From Nitrosospira sp. 56-18 (lineage in GTDB: Bacteria; Pseudomonadota; Gammaproteobacteria; Burkholderiales; Nitrosomonadaceae): a DNA stretch of 64,000 nt. The translations under genes were made by a program, and so were the position numbers. Of the stretch, positions 48,079 to 57,900 are shown in pieces; within the stretch, counting starts at the first letter, position 1, and the number at the start of each line of letters is the position of its first letter. The DNA is taken from positions 17,876-81,875 of the forward strand of contig MKVR01000017.1 in the NCBI GenBank assembly GCA_001899235.1, in the 5' to 3' direction. The notes beneath the pieces were generated by a model. The model was not told the origin of the DNA, made no database searches, and saw nothing but the letters and a program-made list of their open reading frames with translations.

Positions 48079-49057
48079 GTTCTTCCTTGCATTTTTTATC
48101 ATGGTTTCGCTGGGGGGGTGCGCCGGCCTGCCCCCCGAGTCCCAGGCCACGCTTTCTGTTCTCCGGGGGGAGGAATTCGTAGTGCACCACGCAGCGCCCG
48201 GCGATACCTGGGCTTCGCTGGCCGAGGCTTACCTGAAGGACAGGAACAGGGGGTGGCTGATTGCCGATTTCAATAAAACGGCTGAAATTGCTCCGGGGCA
48301 GGAGATCGTCATCCCGCTGGTTCATCCGAATCCGGTCGGAATTTATCCTTCGGGCTACCAGACGGTGACGATTCTTTGCTATCACCGATTCGGCCCCAAC
48401 AAGGCGAAGATGGCGATAACAGGAGAAGATTTCGATGCGCAGATGGCATACCTGCAGAAGCACGGCTACCGGGTCGTTCCGCTTTCCAGCATTCATGCTT
48501 ACTTGAAGGGAAAGGAAGTCCTCCCCCAGCGCGCGGTTGTCATCACGATCGACGATGGGTACCGCTCCTCCTACAGCACGGCCTTTCCCATCCTGAAAAA
48601 ATACAACTTTCCCGCAACCTTGTTTATCTACTCCGATTTCGTCGGTTCGGGCGACGCTTTGGGCTGGAAGGAACTGAAGGAGATGACCGCGTCGGGGCTG
48701 GTGGATGTCCAGCCGCACTCCAAGACCCATGCTTCCATGGTGAAGCGCCCGGCGGGCGAAGCGGCGGAAGCGTATCGCAAGAAAGTGGAGGATGAGATCA
48801 GGGCTCCCGGCCAGCAGATCAGGAAAATGCTGGGCCTGCCTCTCCATACCTTTGCCTATCCGTTCGGCGACACCAATGACCTCATCATTTCGCAGCTGAA
48901 AAGCGCCGGTTATGATGCTGGCGTAACCGTGCAGGCTGGCGGCAATCCGGCTTTCGCTTATCCGTTCCGGCTTCGCCGGACCATGATCTACGGCGACCGG
49001 GATATGGGCGCATTCACCAGGAGCCTGCGCGTGTTCACGGCGGAAAACCTCAAATGA
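48065..49057 (+). CDS. lipoprotein polysaccharide deacetylase with LysM-like domain
   Basis: A 330-residue lipoprotein with lipobox 'SLGGC' (Cys19). Residues ~38-90 look like a LysM/cell-wall binding segment ('AAPGDTWASLAEAYLKDRNR', 'IAPGQEIVIPL'). Residues ~105-300 form a NodB deacetylase with 'VVITIDDGYRSSYSTAFPIL' (catalytic Asp), 'VDVQPHSKTHASM' (metal His pair) and 'FAYPFGDTND'. It would deacetylate peptidoglycan or another glycan at the envelope. Coupled to ppkA by a 14-bp overlap and to the next gene by ATGA, so it is part of the T6SS accessory operon. Confidence 0.88.
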   Translation: MARARFFLAFFIMVSLGGCAGLPPESQATLSVLRGEEFVVHHAAPGDTWASLAEAYLKDRNRGWLIADFNKTAEIAPGQEIVIPLVHPNPVGIYPSGYQTVTILCYHRFGPNKAKMAITGEDFDAQMAYLQKHGYRVVPLSSIHAYLKGKEVLPQRAVVITIDDGYRSSYSTAFPILKKYNFPATLFIYSDFVGSGDALGWKELKEMTASGLVDVQPHSKTHASMVKRPAGEAAEAYRKKVEDEIRAPGQQIRKMLGLPLHTFAYPFGDTNDLIISQLKSAGYDAGVTVQAGGNPAFAYPFRLRRTMIYGDRDMGAFTRSLRVFTAENLK

Positions 49058-49563
49058 GCCCGATATCGCGGCAGTCCGTTTTTCTGTTTCTCATTGCTGT
49101 TGGCGCAGCCGGATTGAACGGCTGCGCGCAACCGCCGCAACGCCCGGATGCGAAAGCAGTTTCCGTCGCCGCCGGAAGGGAAAAGCTGGCGCTGGGCCTG
49201 CAGGACCGGGGAGAGCTGGCCGAGGCGCTGGTTCAGTGGAAAATCCTTTCAGTCATCGATCCCGGCAATGCCCGCTATGCCAGTCAGGTGGAGACGACAA
49301 GGAATCTCATCGAAAAGAAAACCAAAGCCCTTATCCTCGAAGGAGTAGCGAACTCGCGGCAGGGAGCACGCGAGGCAGCGAGACTGTCTTTCCTGAAAGC
49401 GCTGGCGTTGGACCCGAAGAATAAGGAAGCTTTCGATTACCTGCGGCAACCCGCCATGCAACTCCCGGCTGCGGGCGAGAGCAGTGCGCCCAAAGCGGGG
49501 GATGGTGCCTGCTGCCAGCCGCGTGGCAAGGTTGCCGGGTCGAGGGAGAGGGCAACGCCATAA
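49054..49563 (+). CDS. TPR lipoprotein, T6SS accessory operon
   Basis: A 169-residue lipoprotein: signal peptide with lipobox 'LNGC' (Cys24), followed by TPR-like helices ('REKLALGLQDRGELAEALVQ', 'SRQGAREAARLSFLKALALD', 'PKNKEAFDYLRQPAMQLP') and a low-complexity tail. It begins within the stop codon of the deacetylase. It may help place the envelope complex; function is not known. Confidence 0.75.
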   Translation: MSPISRQSVFLFLIAVGAAGLNGCAQPPQRPDAKAVSVAAGREKLALGLQDRGELAEALVQWKILSVIDPGNARYASQVETTRNLIEKKTKALILEGVANSRQGAREAARLSFLKALALDPKNKEAFDYLRQPAMQLPAAGESSAPKAGDGACCQPRGKVAGSRERATP

Positions 49564-49596
49564 AGCCGGGCCATGTTCTGTCGTGCCGAAGCTTGC

Positions 49597-49687
49597 GTCG
49601 GATAGATGGAGCAAAGCGTAATCTATCAAAAAACGTCTATCGGGCACCCCGAAAATGATGGGTTGCGCTTTGCTCCACCCATCCTAC
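49597..49687 (+). repeat. degenerate REP pair
   Basis: The left unit is altered ('gtcggatagatggagc', 'taatctatca'), the right is canonical ('tgatgggttgcgctttgctc...cctac'). It sits between two convergent lipoprotein genes. Confidence 0.85.
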
Positions 49688-49759
49688 AGCCTACTACAGG
49701 CTACAGTTGCTTCCGGCTCGCTTCGTGCCTGAGCCAGCACTTTCCGGAATGCCTGAATT

Positions 49760-50887
49760 TTACCTGCTTCGTTTCTCCGACTGTTCGCGGTCGATGATCG
49801 CCTTTATCTCCGCTCGATTGGATTTTGCCAGCTCATGGCCAGGGTCGATTTCCAGAAGCTTGTCCAGGCTGTGGAGCGCTTCCGAAAAATGCTGGCGCCT
49901 GCGCGCGCGAACATAGTCGGTATAATAGGTTTCCACCAGTTGCGGCCGGATTTTTGCTATTGCCGCCCTGGCTCCCGCATGTTCCGGTGCGAGCTTGAGC
50001 GCGCGGGTGAACGATGCATAAGCCTGGGTCAACTGCCCATCGCTTAGCAACTGGTTGCCTTCCCTGTATGCCTGGTCCGCATAGCGGGCGGAGTTCATAT
50101 TTTCGCTTTGCCTGTGCAGCCGTTCATTGCCGGGATAGGCTGCGGAGGCTTTTGACAGGATTTTGCCCGCTTCCACGGCTTGTCCGGTATCGTTCAGTTT
50201 CTTCGCGTAAGCCAGGTAGGTTGTAAGCAGGAGGTCATTGTATTCCGCGCTGGCGGCGCCTTCCACATGGGTGCGCTCCAGCAGGTCGATTGCATCCGCG
50301 TATCGTTCCTCGCCGTATAACTTCCTGGCTTCCGTCAGCTTCAACTGGGTGATGTCCGCGGCTGCCGACTGCTCCGCGGCAGGAATGGGCATCTTGCCCG
50401 GTGGTGGTTTTTTGCCGGGTATATTGATGATCTGCCCTGCTTCCAGCCTGTCGGCGCTGCGAATGCCGTTATAGCGGGCGAGCACGTAGAACTTGAGAGG
50501 TTCTCCCAGGAAACGCCGGGCGATCCGTGAAAGCGTGTCGCCCGGCTGCACTTTATAGGCAAACTTTTCCTTGCCCAGCATGTCGACCGGGTCCACGCCC
50601 ATCTGGGATAGCAGGATAGCGGCGTTCTTATGTCCGGGGTCCAGCACGAGGGCTTGCTGCAGCAGAGGGCGCGCCGCGTCTTCATCGCCGTCCTGGAGGG
50701 CATCCAGTCCTCTCAGGAATAATTCCCGGGCCGTGCCCTGCGGCACCTCGACCACCGGGACAGGCACGGGCTGGGGCGCTGGCGGTACGGGCTGGGGCGC
50801 CGGCGTCATGGCGCAACCGCCGAAAACGGCAGATAGTAGAACTATGGCAAATAATGAAATCGCACGATAAAACCGGCAGCCTCGCAT
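49760..50887 (-). CDS. LysM/TPR lipoprotein
   Basis: A 375-residue lipoprotein with lipobox 'FGGC' (Cys25) and a Pro-rich linker ('APQPVPPAPQPVPVPVVEVP'). A TPR pair (~50-90) precedes a LysM domain (~110-160: 'YKVQPGDTLSRIARRFLGEP', 'ADRLEAGQIINIPGK'), then more TPR helices to the end ('AAIAKIRPQLVETYYTDYVR', 'RRQHFSEALHSLDKLLEIDP'). It probably anchors to peptidoglycan and outer membrane. It is convergent to the preceding lipoprotein gene and divergent from tagH, so regulated separately. Confidence 0.8.
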   Translation of the reverse strand: MRGCRFYRAISLFAIVLLSAVFGGCAMTPAPQPVPPAPQPVPVPVVEVPQGTARELFLRGLDALQDGDEDAARPLLQQALVLDPGHKNAAILLSQMGVDPVDMLGKEKFAYKVQPGDTLSRIARRFLGEPLKFYVLARYNGIRSADRLEAGQIINIPGKKPPPGKMPIPAAEQSAAADITQLKLTEARKLYGEERYADAIDLLERTHVEGAASAEYNDLLLTTYLAYAKKLNDTGQAVEAGKILSKASAAYPGNERLHRQSENMNSARYADQAYREGNQLLSDGQLTQAYASFTRALKLAPEHAGARAAIAKIRPQLVETYYTDYVRARRRQHFSEALHSLDKLLEIDPGHELAKSNRAEIKAIIDREQSEKRSR

Positions 50888-51305
50888 GTCGAACCTCTTG
50901 GATATTTCTCTTGGATATTTATCTTGTTATCGGCTTCCTTCGTAATTATAGACGCCTGAAGTCTCCTGCACTGCGCCGCCGCGCTATCCGCATCGAGTTT
51001 ATAACGAAATGAGCAGGCGCATGGCAAAAAATACCCATTGGCATGACCACTGGATGATGGAGGGGCGGTCCTGCCTGAAAGAATGATGCTGCCTATGGTT
51101 GCTTCCAGGAGCCGTGCATCTAATCTATAATTTTTAGTGACCTTATGTCTGTGAAAACATTTTTCATCCACGGGTGAATCAAATAGCCGTGGCGCGATAA
51201 CCGCCAGGAGTTCGGAACTCTCGTCGCCGGCATGCGCGGCCGGATAGCGCTCACTACCGTTATTTGGCGAAGGCGGACAAAACCAGGATTGGTGGAGACG
51301 GCATA
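50888..51305. promoter_or_regulatory. divergent promoter region between LysM lipoprotein and tagH
   Basis: No gene is supported here. It contains the upstream regions of both divergent genes. Near the left end 'cttggatatttctcttggatatttatctt' is a short direct repeat before the lipoprotein start. No clear sigma-54 or other specific site was recognised. Confidence 0.4.
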
Positions 51306-53243
51306 ATGACAATTGGCATTCGAATCACCGGTTGCAATGGCATTCCGCCGCCCAGGCCGCTTTTTGCGGAATTTAACGAAATGGGCGGAAATATCGGTCG
51401 CGCCGAGAAGAATGCTCTGGTTCTGCATGATCCCACGCAGGTCATCTCTCGGATCCATGCTTCCATAGAATTTCGCAACGGTTGTTATTTCATCCGCAAT
51501 CTTGGCACTGCCATACCGGTTCACCTGAATGGCCAACCCTTGGGAAAAGGGCAGGACGCCGCCATCGACGTTGGTGACGAGATTCGCATCGGGGCGTACC
51601 TGATGGAGGTCACGGGCGGCTCCGCCCATGGCCTATCCGGTACTGGCGGCCCCGCCGGAGCATGGGGCAACGGACCGGCTCCCGCGCCCGACAGGCACAG
51701 GGACGATCCACTGGGCATGTTCGGGGGCTCGTCCCGGCCCGAACTCTCCGGCCGTGATGACCTATTCGACCCTTTCGGTTTCTCGTCTCAAGGCCAGGAC
51801 GCGTCTCAAGGCCAGGACGCCCCTGCCGCAGCCAACGAATCCCGGGGCAGGCATTTCATTCCGGTTCCGCCTGACGTTCCCGAAATCGGTCCTCTTGTCT
51901 CTCCCCTTATCCCTCCCGATTTTGACCCATTCGGCAAACCCGCCGGGGAAGAACTGCAATCGCCTCCTCCGGCTTCCGTGCCATCAAACGCTTCTCCAGA
52001 AGATTTCCTGGGCCTCGGATCCGGTCCTTCGATACCGGAACAGGACATCGGTATACTGTTCGGTTTGGGGCCGGAACAGGGCGATGACCTATTTGCCCCC
52101 GGCACTCCCATGGCAACAAGGTTTGGATCATTGCCGGGCAACGACTTTCGTGAAAATGCCGATCCGCTTGTTGCGGCGGGAGCCTCGACGGGGCGATCGC
52201 CTGGGGTGAATTACGTGCAGCGCGACGATGCTCCCGAATTGAACACGCCGTTTCGTCCACCCAAAGCCCGTCCTGACCCGGCCATGCGCCCGGCTTCATC
52301 CGTGGAGGAGGCGCCGGAAGTGGAAAGTGCAGCCTCTGCGAAACCTGTTTTGTCCTGGGAGAGAAGTGCATCAGGTCCGGATTCGGACGGGATCACAAGC
52401 GCGATCATTCTCTCTCCGGCGAGCGGGCGGTCCGAAGTGGAACCGCCGAAAACCGGAATGCCTCCGGGTCCAGGCATCGCAGAAAATTCCGTTCTCCCGG
52501 GCAAGCCATCCGGGGCTGAAAAACCAGCACCCATTTCCTCGATAACACCTCCCGCGGATCGCTGCGCAAGTCCGGCAGGGGATGAGGCAGGAACTAGCGA
52601 TATTGGCGGCAGTAGCGGCATTGACCATGACAAACTGCTGCGCGCCTTTCTTTCTGGCGCGGGGGTTCCCGATCTTGCCATTCCCGCCGGTCTGACACCC
52701 CAATTCATGGAGATTCTCGGCCAGTTGCTGCGTGAATCCACGCAGGGTACCCTGCATCTGCTGCGCGCACGGACGGTGATCAAACAGGAGGTGCGGGCGG
52801 ATCTCACCATGATCGCGCCACGGGAAAACAATCCGTTGAAATTCTCCCCCAACGTGGAAGTGGCGCTGGCCCATCTGCTTTCTCCGCACGGGCGGGGTTA
52901 CATGCCGCCCTTGCAAGCGATGAAGGATGCTCACGATGATTTGTGTTCGCACCAACTGGGTTTCATGGCGGGAATGCGGGCGGCGCTGGCAGGCGTGCTG
53001 GAACGATTCGACCCCGTGCAGCTGGAGAAACGGATCACGCAGAAAACGGTGATGGATTCCCTTCTTCCGATCAATCGCAAGGCCAAACTCTGGGATCTGT
53101 TTGCCGAGAGATACCGGGAAATATCCCAGGAAGCCGAGGAAGACTTCCATCGGTTGTTCGGAAAGGAGTTTCTGCGAGCCTATGAAGCGCAGATCGCCAA
53201 ACTGGAGCAGGACGGCAGGAACAGCAGGAACGGGAATTCCTGA
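51306..53243 (+). CDS. tagH: T6SS FHA-domain protein TagH
   Basis: A 645-residue protein. Residues ~25-95 are an FHA domain ('NIGRAEKNALVLHDPTQVIS', 'RIHASIEFRNGCYFIRNLGT') with the Arg, Ser, His and Asn/Gly positions for phosphothreonine binding. A long Pro/Asp-rich linker (~110-440) includes a direct 'SQGQDA' repeat. The C-terminal TagH domain (~445-640: 'LLRAFLSGAGVPDLAIPAGL', 'KLWDLFAERYREISQEAEED') completes it. The phosphorylated form of the Pseudomonas homologue Fha1 promotes T6SS assembly. Start at 51,306 chosen for 'ggagacggcata'; a frame extension exists upstream. Confidence 0.94.
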   Translation: MTIGIRITGCNGIPPPRPLFAEFNEMGGNIGRAEKNALVLHDPTQVISRIHASIEFRNGCYFIRNLGTAIPVHLNGQPLGKGQDAAIDVGDEIRIGAYLMEVTGGSAHGLSGTGGPAGAWGNGPAPAPDRHRDDPLGMFGGSSRPELSGRDDLFDPFGFSSQGQDASQGQDAPAAANESRGRHFIPVPPDVPEIGPLVSPLIPPDFDPFGKPAGEELQSPPPASVPSNASPEDFLGLGSGPSIPEQDIGILFGLGPEQGDDLFAPGTPMATRFGSLPGNDFRENADPLVAAGASTGRSPGVNYVQRDDAPELNTPFRPPKARPDPAMRPASSVEEAPEVESAASAKPVLSWERSASGPDSDGITSAIILSPASGRSEVEPPKTGMPPGPGIAENSVLPGKPSGAEKPAPISSITPPADRCASPAGDEAGTSDIGGSSGIDHDKLLRAFLSGAGVPDLAIPAGLTPQFMEILGQLLRESTQGTLHLLRARTVIKQEVRADLTMIAPRENNPLKFSPNVEVALAHLLSPHGRGYMPPLQAMKDAHDDLCSHQLGFMAGMRAALAGVLERFDPVQLEKRITQKTVMDSLLPINRKAKLWDLFAERYREISQEAEEDFHRLFGKEFLRAYEAQIAKLEQDGRNSRNGNS

Positions 53244-53259
53244 TGCTCGCAGGTACGGG

Positions 53260-54090
53260 ATGAATTGCATGCAGCTCGAAATAACCATACTGTCCAGAAC
53301 GGGAGGGCGCGAGGTCAACGAGGATGCGTGCGGCTTCTGGTCGGCGCCAGAAGCCTGCTTCTGCGCCTTGTCCGACGGCTTGGGCGGTCATGGCGGCGGC
53401 GATGTGGCGTCGAAACTGGTGGTGCAGCATGCGCTCGACTGGTTTCGCGGGACGCCCGAATCCAGCGCCCGGGCAATAAAGGCCTCCCTGGCCGCGGCCA
53501 ATGCCGCAATCATGCGCGAGCAGCAGCGAAACGCCGCGCTCAGGCAGATGCGGGCCACCGCGGTGATACTTGCCATCGATACCAGGCGCGATACCGCGGT
53601 GTGGGGGCATGCGGGGGATTCGCGTCTGTATTGTTTCCGCCAGGGCCGCATCATCGAACAGACGCGGGATCACAGCATGTTGCAGGGGATGGTCGATGCG
53701 GGCTATTTGCAGCCAAAGGAATTGCGCGTTTCCTTCAATCGCAGCAAGCTGCTCTCGGCCTTGGGCAACGGCGGGCAATTTGATGCAGATGTCATACCCG
53801 TGGCGTTTCCGCTGTTGCCCGGCGATGTTTTTCTATTATGCACCGACGGTTTGTGGGAATACGTGGACGAGGAAGACATGGAGCGGCTGCTCGATGCAGC
53901 CCGCACGGCGGAAGCGTGGCTGAAAGCGATGGAGAGCCAGGTGCTGGAGCGCGGAAGCAAGAGGCAGGATGATGATTCCGTTATTGAAGGGCAGGATAAT
54001 TATTCCGCTATCGCGGTCTGGTGCAGTGCCCCCGGCGCAGCGGCGGCAAGCAGCGAAGCACCCTCGATCACGGAGAGCATTCGCGCATGA
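53260..54090 (+). CDS. pppA: PP2C-type phosphatase PppA
   Basis: A 276-residue PPM/PP2C phosphatase: 'VNEDACGFW', 'LSDGLGGHGGGDVASK', 'VWGHAGDSRLYCFRQGR', 'FLLCTDGLWEYVD' and 'DNYSAIAVW' carry the metal-binding Asp residues. It reverses PpkA phosphorylation of TagH and so turns T6SS assembly off. The open frame extends upstream in tagH, but ATG 53,260, 16 bp after the tagH stop, fits the family. Confidence 0.93.
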   Translation: MNCMQLEITILSRTGGREVNEDACGFWSAPEACFCALSDGLGGHGGGDVASKLVVQHALDWFRGTPESSARAIKASLAAANAAIMREQQRNAALRQMRATAVILAIDTRRDTAVWGHAGDSRLYCFRQGRIIEQTRDHSMLQGMVDAGYLQPKELRVSFNRSKLLSALGNGGQFDADVIPVAFPLLPGDVFLLCTDGLWEYVDEEDMERLLDAARTAEAWLKAMESQVLERGSKRQDDDSVIEGQDNYSAIAVWCSAPGAAAASSEAPSITESIRA

Positions 54091-54227
54091 GATAGCGATG
54101 GGATGGTGGGGGGTGGCGGGCAGCGAGCCCCCGATCCATGGCTTCCGGAAAATTGGCGTTGCATACCCCTCGGCAGCCCTTGCCATTTCTGTTCATGATC
54201 AATCAGGCGGAGTCGATTAAAGAGCGG
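54091..54227. other. convergent intergenic region
   Basis: Short spacer between pppA (+) and tagF (-). No gene or clear terminator was identified. Confidence 0.4.
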
Positions 54228-54989
54228 TCAACTGCCGGATTCAGGTTCAAGCATCGTGGCAAAATGATTGTCGCCCGGAAGACCGGCAAAACAGCGCAAT
54301 CGCGTCAACCCACCCTCCGGTGGCACCATCCACCAGAAACTCCTGCCTGTTCCCATATCGGCGAGGAGATTTTCGGCGGCAGTATCGAACAGGTCGCTGA
54401 GAGCGTATTCCGTGGAGAGCATCAACGTTTTTGGATTGTCGTCATTGGTTCGCCACCATGTGGCCAATTCTTCGGCGCCATTGCCCTGTCCTTTCACTGC
54501 AGGGGCGGGGAACGGATTTTCCGCCAGCCTGCGGTCAAGTTCATTGGGTTGTGCATCGTGGTTGAGCATTGCGAGCGCGATTCGTTCCAGCGAGGCGTAC
54601 CAGGGCTGCGCGGCAAAGACTGCCGCCATCGCGCCGGGACGGGATTCCATCCGCAGTGCGATGGTAAGCGGAAAGTAGCGACCCACCTTGTCGACGCTGG
54701 GCATGAGCACGCCCGCCCACATATCCGCATTCCCGGGCAAGGCCCCGGGCAGTAGCGTAAATCGCCATATCGGTCCCGTAAGGTAGAGATCGAGCCAGCG
54801 GTCCTGCAACTGGGCGCGGCTGGCGGCTATCGCATGCTGCAGCCACAGGTCCCATGCATCGATGAAGCCGGCGGGAAGCCGGCGCGAGACGAAGTCTCCC
54901 ACGCCGGGGATTTTTCCATACCAGCCAGCGGCAAGGGTATTGTCCGCGCCGCTACAGACGCTCGGGGCAGGCGAATCGTTCAAGTTCAT
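54228..54989 (-). CDS. tagF: T6SS accessory repressor TagF (ImpM)
   Basis: A 253-residue TagF: 'GWYGKIPGVGDFVSRRLPAG', 'FIDAWDLWLQHAIAASRAQL', 'GVLMPSVDKVGRYFPLTIAL', 'GRSFWWMVPPEGGLTRLRCF'. In Pseudomonas TagF holds back T6SS assembly through the FHA protein independently of phosphorylation. Its start lies 38 bp inside the end of tssM, so it is the last gene of the minus-strand operon and translationally coupled. Confidence 0.94.
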   Translation of the reverse strand: MNLNDSPAPSVCSGADNTLAAGWYGKIPGVGDFVSRRLPAGFIDAWDLWLQHAIAASRAQLQDRWLDLYLTGPIWRFTLLPGALPGNADMWAGVLMPSVDKVGRYFPLTIALRMESRPGAMAAVFAAQPWYASLERIALAMLNHDAQPNELDRRLAENPFPAPAVKGQGNGAEELATWWRTNDDNPKTLMLSTEYALSDLFDTAAENLLADMGTGRSFWWMVPPEGGLTRLRCFAGLPGDNHFATMLEPESGS

Positions 54990-57900
54990 TCAGGCGGAAC
55001 GGGTTCTGAACGCTACTGGTGATGACCTCGAACTGGGCCTTTTTCCCATCGATGCCAAACGTGATCATGAACTTTTCCGGTTGTGAAGTCGGGGTAATCT
55101 GCATTCCGTCGAGCATGCGAAATAATGCCCATGGCCCCTCGAACACTTGTCCCGATGCCCCGGCGGCGCTGGGGGGCGAGATCTGGAGGCGCACCTGGGA
55201 ACTGCCGCGGGGGCCGGGCCATTGAATCGTCATCGGCACCTGAGGACCATGGCTGTATTTGACCAGTTGCCCATCGACATCGAGTATGAACTGCGTGATC
55301 GTCGCATCCATTCCCACCGGCTTGAAGGTGAGGCTCAACCCCGGTGTCCGCCCCCCGCTGCGGAAAAACACGTCGCGTATTATCTGCGCGCGGTGAAATT
55401 CCTGGAGACCTCCTGAAGCCCGTCCCATGCTGGCGTCGCCCATGGAGCGAAAGCGCCAGGGCCGCGCCGACGTATCAACATATTGCGCCAGATTTTTCTG
55501 GAAGAATTCATCCAGCATTCCACCCGGCGCGAACAGGCGCGCGAAGTCATCCTGGGTTACATCGCGGGAACTGCGCTTGTCGAACGGATATCTGTCCTTG
55601 ATGGCTTTCCTGCAGAAATCGCCGATTGCCGCTCCCAGGGACTGATCGAGGTTGGCGCGCGTCGCCCCCAGCGCCTGGCTGACCCCACCGGTGGAGAGGG
55701 CCGCGAGCATGGAACGTACCGGCTCCGGCATGCGCCCGGCATTGGCCTTGACCCTGGTTGGCACATCGCTGGCCGGAGGAGGGCCACCGCTTTTGAGCGC
55801 CACTTCGGTTGCAGTGAGAAGACCATAAAGTTCGTTGATCTGGGCAGGTATCGCATCGATCGGGGCGGGCTGGCCAGGGGCAGCCGGACGCACCATGACG
55901 CGCAAGTCGCGGAAGCGGTCGTCGACAATGCTTTCCGGCCTCACGCCCATTGTGGCGGATGTTCCCGTGCCTGTCCTGCCAAAGAGCGTCTCCAGCTTAT
56001 CACGGGCAATTTTTACCTTGTCGCTGGTCTTGTCGGCCACGGTCTTGTCCTCTTCATCGACGTCGAGGAGGGTGACTTCCCTTACAATGGCACGCATCAG
56101 TGAAACCAGCGGAGAGTCCGCCGCTGAAAGCAACCGTGCCAGCTGGATGCTTTTCTGCAGGTTTTCCACCGGGGCCAATCTGATGTCGTCGATGAATTGC
56201 GACCAGATCTGCGCATAATCCTCCAGGTACAAGCGGCGCACATCGTCGAGGATGCGGGCTTCCCCCGCGGGGTTGAGCAGCCTGTTGCGATTCTTTTCCT
56301 CGATGCCAAGCACCCAGGATTCTTCTTCTGAAAGCTCTCGCGTCACTTCCCTCGCATTTACCGAAAAAACCTTGTAATACCCGTCATGGCTGAACAGGCC
56401 GGGCACGCCGTTGGTGAGAGGCTGGCCGCTCGCGCGGGAGAAAACCAGAGCGGCGGAAGGTCCTGCGGCCCGGGCAATGGCGAATTCCGGCATATCGGAA
56501 CCGGCATGCTGCAGCTTCAATCGATTGTAGATGCGCTGGGCTATCGGGGTTTGGATAACGAGATGGCGCACGTTGGCGATCAGCTGCAGGTTGACCGGGA
56601 TGGGTGAAGCAACCTGTCCGTGCGCCAGGAGATTATCCAGATGGGCCTCCAGCATCTTGCGCTGCTCCGCGGTAATCTCCTGCGGCAAGGTGGCTTCCCA
56701 ATCGGCTGTAATGAACGCCTTCAGTTCGGCTGGATCGAAATGGCCGGGATCGTTGAGCATCAGATAGGCCTTGAGGCCTTCGTACATCAATTCGGGGTTT
56801 CCCTGGCCCCCGCTGCTGAGCAGCCGCTCGATCCGCAGCACGACCTGGGGCAAAAACGCATCCTGCAGCAGCTTCCCGTACGCATTGTTCGCCGCCGCGC
56901 CCAGCTTTTCTCCCTGGTAGAGGCCAAATTCCATCGACAATGGCGCCTTTCCATCCTTGCCGGAGGAGGCAGCAGCCAGCTCCCGCACCGATGCCAGGAC
57001 CGGGAGCAGGCTAATGATGTCCATCCGTTGCAGGACGGGCAGATCCTCGACTTCTTTGAGGATGGGCGGTATCCGGGTTTTTACCTCCGCAATATAGGTC
57101 TTGTTGCGGGTATAGCTGACAGTCCAGGCGGCGAGTACGCTGAAGGTGACCAGCAGTGCGATGCTGAATAATCCCCATTGCAATGCGTTGCGTCTGCGTT
57201 CCCACCGCAGGTTGGTACCGGCAAGCCCTGCTTCGGCGAAGACCACGTCCTTCAGCAGTCTCGTGAGAAAGAAACTCCTGCCGCTTGGCTTTTGGGGAGG
57301 AAGCACTTTCCTGTCGAAATGGAGCGCGCGCCCGAGAGCGCCCATGATCCGGTCGATCGGACTGCCTTCCTGCGTTCCGCTGGTGAAATAGAAGCCGCGC
57401 CAAAGCGGCTGCTGCTCATAGCGCGAGGGAGCGAACAACCGGTTCAGAAAATCGCCGAGCAGGGGTTTCAGGCTGCTGAATTGCTGTGGGAAGGCATAGA
57501 TCAGCGCGCGTTTTTGCATGTCCCTTTCCTGATCCAGCCGATCGACCAGCCGGTCGTTCAGCCGCTGCTCCATGCTTGCGAATTCCGCGTCGAAATTATC
57601 GGCCGGCGACGAAAGGGATTTTTTCTCCGTTTTCTCGATATAAGGAAAGGTTGTCCCCCAGACCTGGGCGCGCTCTTCCTTGCCATAATCGCCGAAAAAC
57701 TCCATGAACCCGGCGAGCAGATCTGTCTTGGTGACGAAAACATAAAGCGGAAAACCGATATTGAACTCCTGGTGCAGCTCCTGAATGCGCTTGCGTATCG
57801 CATTTGCCTGCGCTTCCCGCTGCGCCGCATTTTGTTGCAGCAGGTCGGTTACGCTGACCGTCACGATCACGCCGTTGATAGGCCGGCGGGGACGGTATTT

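Noticed and set aside
46549..48150. 533-codon minus-strand frame opposite ppkA
   Set aside because: The + strand encodes all kinase motifs; the minus frame has no ribosome-binding site or recognisable domain.
17250..49687. Dispersed ~30-bp and 91-bp repeats as a possible CRISPR array
   Set aside because: The copies are kilobases apart, occur in both orientations, form inverted pairs and flank a RAYT gene; no regular spacers or cas genes are present. They are REP elements.
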